Shown: one piece after another, positions 24,301-36,300 of the stretch
Numbering within the stretch: position 1 is the stretch's first letter
Layout: every line of letters begins with the position of its first letter
DNA from: Neocallimastix lanati (nom. inval.)
Taxonomy: Eukaryota; Neocallimastigomycota; Neocallimastigomycetes; Neocallimastigales; Neocallimastigaceae
Direction: 5' to 3'
DNA length: 64,000 nt
Assembly (NCBI GenBank): GCA_016946835.1
Contig: JACVTC010000034.1
Location: 1,371,001-1,435,000, forward strand
Position numbers and translations under genes: made by a program
Notes under the pieces: generated by a model
The model's database searches: none
What the model saw: only the letters and a program-made list of their open reading frames with translations
What the model was told of the DNA's origin: nothing

Positions 24301-27300
24301 ATGGAAAAAAACCAAGCTTTAAGCCAAATGATGCAGAATTATTAGGAAAATTTATGATTGAATTAAATAATTCCAATCAGCGTTGTATTCCACAATGGTC
24401 TCTACGAGATATTACAAAGATTTTTAAGAGAGCATTTCAACAAGATGAACGTCGCAATGAATATCTTAATATCACATTATATCACAATATTTTATTTTAT
24501 TCTTTATCTTCTGTAAATCAAGAAGATTGTAAATCATGTTTACCATTCATATGTGATTTAATCGGAAAAATATTTTTCAATGACAGTTCGGAATTTTTAA
24601 CTCAGAGGGACGAATTAAATAAATGTTTCAATATTTCACCTGAAATTCAGAAACGAAATAATGGAACTTATTTAATGAAAGGAGAATGTGGAATTTTATT
24701 TGAGTTCGATCCAAAAATTAGATATACAAATTCATTATTAAATTCGATGTTTCAAATTCTTCTTACTGAAGATACGGAACCAGTTCTATTAATGGGTCCA
24801 TCAGGTTTTAAGACATTTCTTTCACAGCAATTTTTAAGAGAGGCTAAAGTTATTACCTTAAATCAAGAATCTACAATTGCCCAATTATTAGGCTCATCAT
24901 CATTTTTAACTGATATTGAAGCTAAATTATTTTATATTGAAATAATTTGTAAGATATGCCACATATATAACAGTTTTCCAAAATTCAGTCAAAAATTAAT
25001 GAATAATACTCTTTCTAAAAATGATATATTGAACGAAACTAGTTTAGCAAAGGAATTTTTACCTAACTCATTTGGAGAAATAATAAATCATTTAATTGAT
25101 AAGTTATTTAATAACAGTATGAATAATAATAAGACATGTGTTATAGAGAATATAGCTTTGGAATTTAGGCCGGGATTATTATTATCGGCATTTTTGGAAG
25201 GAAGATCGTTAATTCTTAAGAACTTATCAAATCTTCCTACAATTGTTTTAGAAAGATTCAATGAACTATTTTCCGGAAAACATATTATTACATTAAATGA
25301 AGATATTCATAATACATTTACCACTTCTGATAATAAAGTATTAAATCAATCTAATCAAAACATTAGATTCTTTGCAACTTGTCCTTTAAATTCAGCTTCT
25401 AAACTTTCTGAAGCTGTTCTATCACGTTTTACTGTATTAAATATTTCTGGATATAAAAATGAAGAGCAACAAAAAGCTTTATTAAGTTATATTCAATTTA
25501 ATGATTTAAATGTTGATACTTCTAATATATCCATACTTTATAAATTGTCTGATGAATCTATAAAATCGAAAATTGGAATACATCTTTCATTTTTACAAAT
25601 GATTAATATTTTGGAAATGACTGCAAGATTAAATGAAAACTCTGATCCTACACATAATCAATTTAATATGGGAATAATTATTTATAGAGTACTCAACGGT
25701 GTTCTCGAAAAAAGAATACATAGGCAAAATCTTCAAAGTATTATTATAGAAGCTGGAATATCAATTCCACCACAATTGGATGAAAAATTTATGGAGGAAC
25801 CTTTAATAGTAACTAATGAAAATGGCTATCGAGGAGTCAAGTCAAAGATTACTGGTTTATTCATAAAATCACCTAATGCAAAAACTAAATTGTCAAATAC
25901 TGCATTCATTCCTACGTTTACAGAAATGGTTGATATCATTCATTTAGGAATTGTTATAAAGATACCTGTTATTCTTGAAGGTCCTCCTGGACAAGGTAAA
26001 CAAACAGCAATTAAGTATATAGCAGATTACTTAGGATTTAACATAATTAACATTATTATATCACGGTCTACAAAGGTTGATGATCTTTTAGGAAAACTAA
26101 CAATATCTCGTGACGAAAACAATAATATTCATGTTAATATTATTGAAACGAAGCTTGTAAAAGCGTTTAAATCGAATTCAGAAATGAATAATACAATTAT
26201 TGTATTCCATAATATTAATAATGCATCCCCTGCAGTTTTAGAAGTTCTTGCGTCCATATTTGACCATCATCAGCATGATATTCTACTTCCAGATGGAAAT
26301 ACAATATCTAAAGGCAAGATGAATATCATTGGTATTTTTAATCCCAAAAATAATCCATCAAATAGAGATAAGTTGCCTAATTCCCTTATTTACTCATCAA
26401 TTTACCATATTGTAAATTCTCCAGAAGATTCTGATGTTTTTGATTTCATTATAACATTATTTTCAAAAACAAATTTAAAAGAAGATGCATTAGTAACATT
26501 TGATCATTATAAAATTACAAAACAATATGCTGCTGAAATTAATGCAACTCCTCTTACTTTAAATGATTTAATTAAATATATTTTGTTCAGAAGAGCAAGT
26601 TATGGTTGTATTGATCGTTCACTGATATCACAAATGGTTTTTGCATATCGTTTTATTCAACAAGAGTCCATCCAATATATTTTATCCAAGATGTCAATTG
26701 GAAAAATGTCATACAATCCACAATTTATTTTAAATCTTGAAAATCAAAAACTTTTAATTAAAATATCTGAAGAATCAAAAAAAGCCTTGGAGATTCCAAT
26801 TAATGATATTTCTAATGTCAATGAAATGAAAATTCAAGAAGCATTAGCATCCCTTACTATTCCTCAAAAGCATTGCATGACCTTTATGGCATGCTCTCTT
26901 CTAGCTAAGAGAACATGCATTCTTCAGGGAAACACTGCATCTGGAAAATCATTTTTAGTTCGATTATTTGCTCAAATGCTAGGTCAAAAACTTGTAGTTT
27001 ATCAAATGAATAGTGATACAGGAATGTCAATTTTAACAGGTCAATCAATTATTTCTGATTCTATTTCCTTTCAAGAAGATGCAAAAATTGACCATGCATA
27101 TTCTGAATTATGTATGATTCCATATTTCAGAGAATATTTAGAAAAAAATAATTTTAAAAGGGATAAAAAACATTTTTCCGCTCTTCTTCAAGAAATCCAA
27201 AAATATAATCAAAAAGAACTCTCACAAGAGCAAAAGAGATGTTTAAGCTCTGCACATCAGAAAATCATCCAAATTCTTTCACCTGCAAACAGATTTCATC

Positions 27301-30300
27301 ATGAAGAATCTGCTTTTATAAAAGCTATTAGAAATGGGGAATGGGTTTTGATTGATGGAATTGAATTAGCCCCTCCTGAAATTGCAGAAAAGATTTCATC
27401 TCTTTGTGGAGATGACCCAGAACTTGATCTGACAGAATGTGGGGAAGAATATTACTTTACAAAGCGAAAAACTACTAAATCGCAACAAATTCATGATAAT
27501 TTCTTTCTTTTAATTACATATAATCCTTCATCACAGAATGAAATTAAAACTCTTGATTCTGATTTAATAAATAAATGCTGCTCATTTTCTCTTTCTGAAA
27601 TGGATTCCAAAGAGGAATATTCAGCACAAATATTGCTTGGTTCATTGGTAAATCAATCATACCCATCTAAATTTTCTATTGAAATTGCAGCTAGAATGGC
27701 CATGTTACACTCAAAAGCTAAGAAAAAAAGTCAATCAAATAAAGATTTATTTGCTGGTGATTTACAATTTACAGGTCGAACTTTGACATTTATTGAAAAA
27801 GAAATCAAATATCATACCAAAAACAGCAAATTAAATCTCAAACAAAGTAAAATTTGTAAACCAATTTGCAATTCGATTAATGCCTTTTATTGCAATTCTG
27901 TTATAGATTCGAATAAAAGAGAAGAATTTCGAAAAGACTTAATTGCTCAATTTTCTGAAACACCACCATTAGAACTTCTCAACAATATTGAATATCCGGG
28001 AATGAATCAAAAAGAAAAAAACAAGTCATTACTTTTGGAATTAAGGAACCTTCAACTTTATGTTTGTAATAAAATATCATATAATTTTAACTTCCTTGAA
28101 TTCACTAACTTATGTTTACATGTAAAAATTATGGATGTACCTTTTATTTTGAACCATCTTCAAGATACAAAAAACTTAATTAATGATAATACAAAGATGC
28201 AAAGACCTGACGATATTTTAATTTTAGAAAAAGAATATTCTCAAATTGGAATATTAGTTCAAATATTTCATAATATACAAGAAAATATAAAAAATGTTAA
28301 CCCTGAGTACTATAATACAGAATTAAAGGATAAAGATTTATTAATGATATCCGAACTTCAACAGCCAATAATGAGGTTGAATTTATTGCATGAATTAGAA
28401 GAACAGGGATTTTCATTTATCTTTCCAGGTATTCTTTACGATGAGCATTTCTTTGAAATAATGCAAATTATTAAAAATTTATCTGAAAATATTGAAGTTA
28501 TTAAGACTTTTTCTGACTTTATTTACAAATTAAAATTATATAAAGAACTTATTCCATATGTTGAAAGAATTTTTCCATATCATATTTTTCAAGATGGATC
28601 AAGTATTGTATTATCTAAATTAATAAAATTACTTAAAATTTTGAATGAAAAGCAAATTTCTTTCAATGTTGAAATTGATAATCAATCATATAAATTCGAA
28701 TATGATAAAATGTCTAATGTAGAAATTAACTATATATTTAATGAAAATGATCCTTTTCTTCTTTCGTATGGATCAATAGTTTCATTTTATATTAAAATAA
28801 ATAATAAAATTAGAAAAAAGCATTATTCATTTGATCATATTGATCCTAAGAAAGAAAGCATGATGGAAAAAACATTGACGATAATTTCTCTAACTAATTA
28901 TGTTATATCCACACCAAGTATTTTAGAAGCAAACTTTAAAGAGCAATATAAAGTTATTATAAAAGAATCTAAAACAAAATCATCACATAATACTGATTTT
29001 CCAATAACTGTAAAGAGCCAATTATCTTCTTTTTATAAATCTGATGTTCATGATCTAATTCTTATATCAAAGATTATAACAATGATATTTTTATTACCTA
29101 CTGAAAAATTACAAATAATTTCTTTCTTTATACATAAACTTGAAGCATATGTTCTTTTTATTGTTCATTTGGTTTTTTCGTCTCTAATTCCTGATAATGT
29201 TCAGAATGTTCATGACTTTTTAAATTGGATGGCATCTGGAATAAAACCTTTAGGAGATGAAAACAGTATTCTATGGCGAATTATGAATAATTCATTTCGA
29301 GTACCACTAAATTATGAAATTATTAATTTAAAAGGTTTAATTCAAGAAATTAATCAGGAAATTAAATATTTAGAATCATCCCCAATTGATAATCAAGAAA
29401 AATGGCCTACCGAATTATTTATTGAAGATTTGAATAATCAAAAAAGTTCAATCAAAAAATTGATAGATGAAAAAAATGCTTCAAAAGAAGATCTCGATAT
29501 TAAGAATAATATTCAAGATCTTATTCGAAGAATTGATTCAACCGAAATTAAGAAAGATAAACATAAATCTATACGAAAACAGATAATTACACAATTAAAA
29601 TATATTTCACAAAATACTCTTAATCAGAATGATTACCAAAACTGTGTAAACATGGTTCAACAATTCTTCTATTTTATAAAAGAAAATGATTCTGAGTTCA
29701 ATAAAAAAAATATTTTGTGGCCTGTTTTTCAATCTTCAGTTCTTCCAAATCAAAGCAATAATTTCAAAGATAAGGAATTATTTTTAGATATAATATGGTT
29801 TTCAAAAGCTAAGGCTCTTTTGGATACAATATCAAAAAGTTCTTTAAAGACAGTATATTCAGATGTAATGAAACTATCTGAATTTCCAGAATTGAATTCA
29901 ATGGTTCAATTTTTATTTAATCGCTTGAATAGTTCATCAAATTCAATACATACTGGATTATCTGTTGATGATATGTCTATAATGTATTCCACTCTTAATG
30001 CTCTTTTTATATATAAATCAAAAAAATACTCATTTAATTCATTTAATGATATTGTTTCCTTATTAAATGATCTATCCGAAAGAAAAGAAATAACAAATGA
30101 GAAAGAAATCGAATGGATTCATGAAATTGCAAACCAATTTTCCTCATCATTTGTTTTAACTCTTCCACGCTTAAAACCAAATGATTTATTCTATTTAATT
30201 ATTAATTATCAAGGAGAATTGAAAGAGCCATTAAATGGTCCATTAATATCTAAAACAGAAGCGTCAGAAATATGTAGAAGTTTACAAATTCGATTATTCA

Positions 30301-33300
30301 ATGATTTTAAGGATATGAAAGAATGTTCAGATACAATTGCAAAAATAATATATAATAATATATATCGAACTACGAAAGCAGATGATTCGGATCACGAAGG
30401 ACTCAAAGATCTTTTGTCAACTTCATTTCAAACAATGGAAAATCCTAATAATAAGCAGCTCCTTCAAGCAGCCCTTAATATTCTTTCAATTGCTGATAAT
30501 CTTAATGATTTTAAAGATTATGAATTTAAATTTGATGATATTAAATTTATTAGGAATCAAAAATGGTTACAAAATAAAGAATATATCAATAGATATCCAT
30601 CATTGGTATTTTGGTTATGTAAAAATCAAAAATGTATGAAGCAACTTCAATATATTTATGAAAAATCAAAATTATCGACTCATGAATTACCATTTTGGAT
30701 TTTCGTGTTAAGAATTATGTCAGCTAAGAATTGTATTAGTTTTGATAGTAAACCAACTACAGAAACAGGAAAATTAATTAAGCAACTCGTAACAGATAAT
30801 ATAAAGAAAATTATCAATAAATCATCTTCAATAGGTACAGAATGGTTAAGTTTAATTTTATCTAATGTTCCTGCAGAAATTACTGATGCATGTAACAAGA
30901 TATTTTATCAATTTTTTACATATCTCTCTGAAGACGATTATAATAATAATGAAATAATTAATAAGATTAAATATGAAAGCATTAAAAATTTCATTAAAAA
31001 TATTTGTGATATGTCAGTTAAGGGAACATTACAATGTATTTTAAAAGAACCAATAAAATCATGTAGTGAAGATACATCATCATTTATAAAAGATCCAGAA
31101 AATTTTATTAAAGAAAGAGTATTAGATTATAGAAATAAAATGCTTCAGGAAGTTACTAACTCTAATGAATTTAAAATTTTATCTGATAATTTTAATAAAT
31201 TAAGACCCGAAATTGACAAAAAAATTGAACAATCAATTAATGAAGAAACAGAAAGTCGAAAAAAATGTTTTAAACAAGAACAAGAAAAAAAATACAACAA
31301 GGATTTTGGAGTTTATAAAAAAAAACTCCATAAATCAGTAAAAGAATATAATGATTTATTCTATGAGATTTCTGAGATTATAAGGAAAGGAGAAGAAAAT
31401 TTGAATTTTTACAATTATAATAAAAAGATATTAGAACTTTTGGAAAAAGGAGAAAATTTAATTGAAATAGAAGAAGATCAATCAAAAACATCTTTGGATG
31501 TTACAATGCTTATCTTTTCTCCATTATTTCCATTTTATTCACCAAAATATATTAAAATATATGGTAAACGGAATATTAAAAAATTACAACAAATTCAATT
31601 TAAAAGACAAAATTTCATTCAGGAAAAACAAATATTTTATTTTCCAACAAAATATTATTCAAATTATAAATTTTTAGTATATAATAATGATCCTAAAAAC
31701 ACACAAAATATAAAAATATATCCTTTGAAAACCGATACCGATTATCGAAATCAATTTGAAATTAAATATAAATTATATACAAAAATATCAGCTCCATCCT
31801 TGATTTTTGGTAAAGATTATAATCAGAAAGACTCAAAAAGCTTTATTAATATGTTACAACAATTTAATAAAAAAATAGACACATTCATTCATGAAATACA
31901 AAAAGAATTTTCGACAGGAGATATAAATGATCAATCATTTAAAAAACCAGAATATATTATTGAATATATAAAAAATATTCAAAATTATTTTAATGTAAAG
32001 TATACTGATGGTAAAGAATCAGAAATTCAAAATTTATTAAATAACTTAATATATGATCTTAATCAAATTCTTAAGGATATCAAGTCTTTTCAATTTTTCT
32101 TTATTGAAAAAAATATTAAAAATGATTGGATTAATTCTTCTCAGTTTAATTTTATTTTTAATAGTATTCACCATTATTCATTACCTTTTCCTTCAGATAA
32201 ACCGGAAATAGGAAAGATTAATTTATTAAATATTAAAAATATTGAATATCTTTCATCTCCAATTTTGAGTATTGATAAAAATTCTATATCATGCTGTTAT
32301 AATGCCTTAAATATTACAATTGGTCCAATAATTCCAATTCTTTATTCTAAAAAAACTACAATGAATTTTATATCATTTATTGATAATCCTGTAACTGTTG
32401 ATATCGAAAATGTCACAAGTAAAGATGGACATGATTATTCTAGATGGTTTACAGCAAAACATACTTTTACTTCAGGTGAGATTATTCAAATATTCATTTC
32501 CCTTCCACCACCAGTTAACAAAAATATAGAAAAAATCGAAGTATCTCTAAATCTTAAAATTCAATCACCACCTTACAAAGAATTAAATATTCCATGTACA
32601 TTTTTTATTACACTTCTTCCATTATCGATATTTCTTTCATGTAAAGAATATTCATTATCGTATCATGATGATTCATTTAATCTCTGTACACAATATCTGA
32701 TGTCAAATTCAGATTTATCACTAAAAATCCAAAATTACAATCATAAAGATGCTGTCAATTATGCATATCAAATAGAAAGTTGTGATGATAATGAATCTCC
32801 AAAACCAGATGTTAACAAATCAAAAAATGGTTTATCAATTCATATTCCATCTTTGTCTAATAAAATTCAAAGACTTCATTTTAATCTTCATTTGCAGTTT
32901 TCTGAGAGATTTTCAACTGAAGTAAGGGTTAATGCAGCTATTATTCCATTCGATTATTCCTTTTATATTTATGATTTCACTAAAAAGAAGTATATTTCTA
33001 ACAATTTAACTATTTTCTTTTCAAATGATTTAGTTGAAAAGTCCATTCCATTACACTGCATACTTTATATACCATCATTTATTAACCAACTCGACTGTGA
33101 TGCAATTTTACAAAAAAAGATATCATGTGGTGAAATTGAAAATTATTCCTATTACCAAAAGTTCCCTGCAAAAAGCAAAAAATTCACACTTATGTTAAAA
33201 ATACATCCAAATCTCAAAAATTATGAATATAGTGAATATAATTCTATTTCACTTCAAATTAAAGGAATTGAAAAGAAAATTCAAATAAGATTTATACGAC

Positions 33301-36300
33301 CACAATTATATGATGTTAAAGATTATAGCTATCAATGGATTAATAATGAGTGGATAAAAGCTCCATATAATTTTAATCCTGAATCTGAATGCTACATAAA
33401 CCCATTTTTCGGCATAAAAAATCCAAATCCAAAAATTAAAGTCACTTATAAGAAAGATTTCGTTAGTGTAGAAAATGGAAGCAATAATATATTCATTTCA
33501 TATGGGAAAAATGGAGAGATTAAAAAACAATCAGGTGCCAGTACAGAATCTCTCATGAAGAATATTGATAATGGAATTCCAATATTTGGGATTTATATAA
33601 ATAAATGGTATCCTTTATTTAAAACTTATCCACAGCCAATAAAAAATTGGGAAAAACTTGAATTGGATCCTATTAACGTCGAAAATGCAAAAAAAGATTT
33701 AGAAAAAGTCAGCGAAAGGAAATTCTTTCAATGGAACGCTCGATCAGCTACTGATTTCCTTGTAATGGTAGATTTGTTAAAATTAGATGATTTAGCGACT
33801 CCAAATTCCTTAATTTGTATTAATAATTTAATTGATAGTTTTCCAGATTCAATTAAAAAGACATCACCTTATTGGAAGAACTTAAAGGATTGCGGAGACA
33901 ATATCCCTAATATTATGTCTAGAGATCAAGAAGACTTGTTATATATTATATCTCATAATTTAATTTATTACTTTTATATATTATTTAAGTCTCAATATGA
34001 AAAAATAGAGAAACAATCTTATTCGATAATTTTAGATTCAATCCCTAATGATAAAGTTCCTTCCAAAATTAAAGAATTATGTCAACAATATTATACTATT
34101 GATTCAGAAGAAATGTCATTTGATCCTGCATCAAAAGAAAATGAACAATTTCATGAAGTTAAAAAAGCACTAAAAAATCTATCAATTTCTGATATTTCAG
34201 TTGAAGATTCCAAAGAAGCCTTTTTAATAACATATTATAATTACTCAAATTTTGAAATTCAATCAAAATTAAGAAATGATAAACCAAATATTATTATATC
34301 ATCTAAAAAATATCATTTACAATCTGATAAAGATATATCTATTTCACTTCCAGATATTTCTTCTAAATTCAAAATGGAAGGTGTAACAATTGAGAATTTA
34401 AGTAACTTTTATCTTTCATGTCTTAAGGGAACAAGAATTCTTCCAATTTATATTAGAAGTATGAAGATTCAAAATAATAAAGCAATGGAAAAAACTGCAT
34501 CAAACTATTTCTTGAAACTACTTCAAGTATATAGAGGTCTTCCAAAAATTGATAATTCTTTGATTTCATATTCAGTCAATTCTTTTATTAACTCATTTTG
34601 TTCAATGATTGGAAAATTTAAACTAGCTGGTATTACTTTTTCAAATTTACCAACTAGTTGTCAAAATTTGGAAGAACATCAACAAGATTTTATTCAATAT
34701 CCTGAAAAAGACAATTTATTCCTTCCTCAAGAAAATTGGACATCAAAAGCTCAAATATTATCCCAAAATTCAAAATATTCACTAATAGGATATCCATTAG
34801 GAAATGCAGGTCTGCAATTTTCAAGTTTTCACTCAACCCCATCTAATCAAAACATTTTTCATCAAGATAATCAAGTCGATAACATTTCAACCAATAATGA
34901 AAGGAATATTTCAGAGGAAAATGATGGTATGGAGGTTTTAGATGATATTCAATTTGATAAACTTATTAAAATACGAAGACAACAAGAATTAGATGAAATT
35001 GATCAAGAAAATGATGATTTAGATATTGAAATACAAGAGGAATCATCCAATGAGCAAAAAACTAAAATTAAAATTTCCTCAAATGATATTGAAGTTAAGA
35101 GCATAAAAATTAAAACTGAACAATTTGATGGTTCACTTTCACATTTTACTGAAGAAGAAGGAATTAAAAGAACGGTCGCAAGAATTTCCCAAATGGATTC
35201 AAATAAAACCTTGAATATTTATTCAGAGAGATATCATTTATCTAATACCAATATTTTATATGATGCTAATTTCCCGTGTGAAGATAGAGATAAATATTCA
35301 ATTATTCCATTAATTGTACAAAGTTATATTTTAAGTCAAGAGTTTATCAAAGTTGCATCAGATCCTAAAAATGAAATATCGTTTTCTAATATAGCAGTCA
35401 ATATCCTTGTTGATTGTAGTTCATTTATAAGTGATGAGAATAAGATATTTAATATGTTTATTATTTGTGCATTAACTGATGCATTAACTGCTCTTGAAAT
35501 TCCATATTCAGCAGCTGTTATAGCTGATCAAAATTTTAAATGCATTATTAAGACTTTTGATGAAGATCATTCATTCCAAGTGTTGCAAAGAATATGTGAC
35601 TGTTTATTAATTAAACGTTATAAAACTAAACTTGCTAGTTCAATAAAATTTGCTATAGATTCAATGCAATATACGTATGATAAAAATAGAAATCAAAGAG
35701 CAATATTCACATTTTCAGATGGCCTTGATGAACAACTCATTCTTACAAAATCATGGAAGGATTCTATTCTAATCAATCCAGACATCTCTATTGGTTTTGT
35801 ATTTATAAAATCCGCTCTATTATTAGGGAAAAATTTAGAAATCGTTCAAGATATGTGGAAAAATTTCGAAACTCAAACAAATGTTTCGATAGCTAATATA
35901 AAGGCAGAAATTTCAGAAGAAGTAAAAAATGAGTTGAATAAAGTTTTTATTAATGTAATGAGTAGAAAATCGTTAAATTCCCCCAAAAATACAGACAAAT
36001 ACGAATTCCCAACATTTTCTATTGAAGATTCTATGTGTATATCAAGTTTAAAAAATATTTCAACTGCTTTTCAAGAAAAATTCCAAGCAAAAGATATTTA
36101 TATTGAAAGAACAGATGTATTAAAGACTGCAAAATTGGTTATATACAAAATCGATGCAAAGAAATATTTAAATAAGATGAATTCAATTGCAACATGTAAG
36201 ACGGGCAAAAATTTTAATAAAAGTGAATATGAAAAATTACTCATGACATTTATTAATAGAGAAAAGCTAAATATTTCATATTTAGAAACTATATTTAAGC

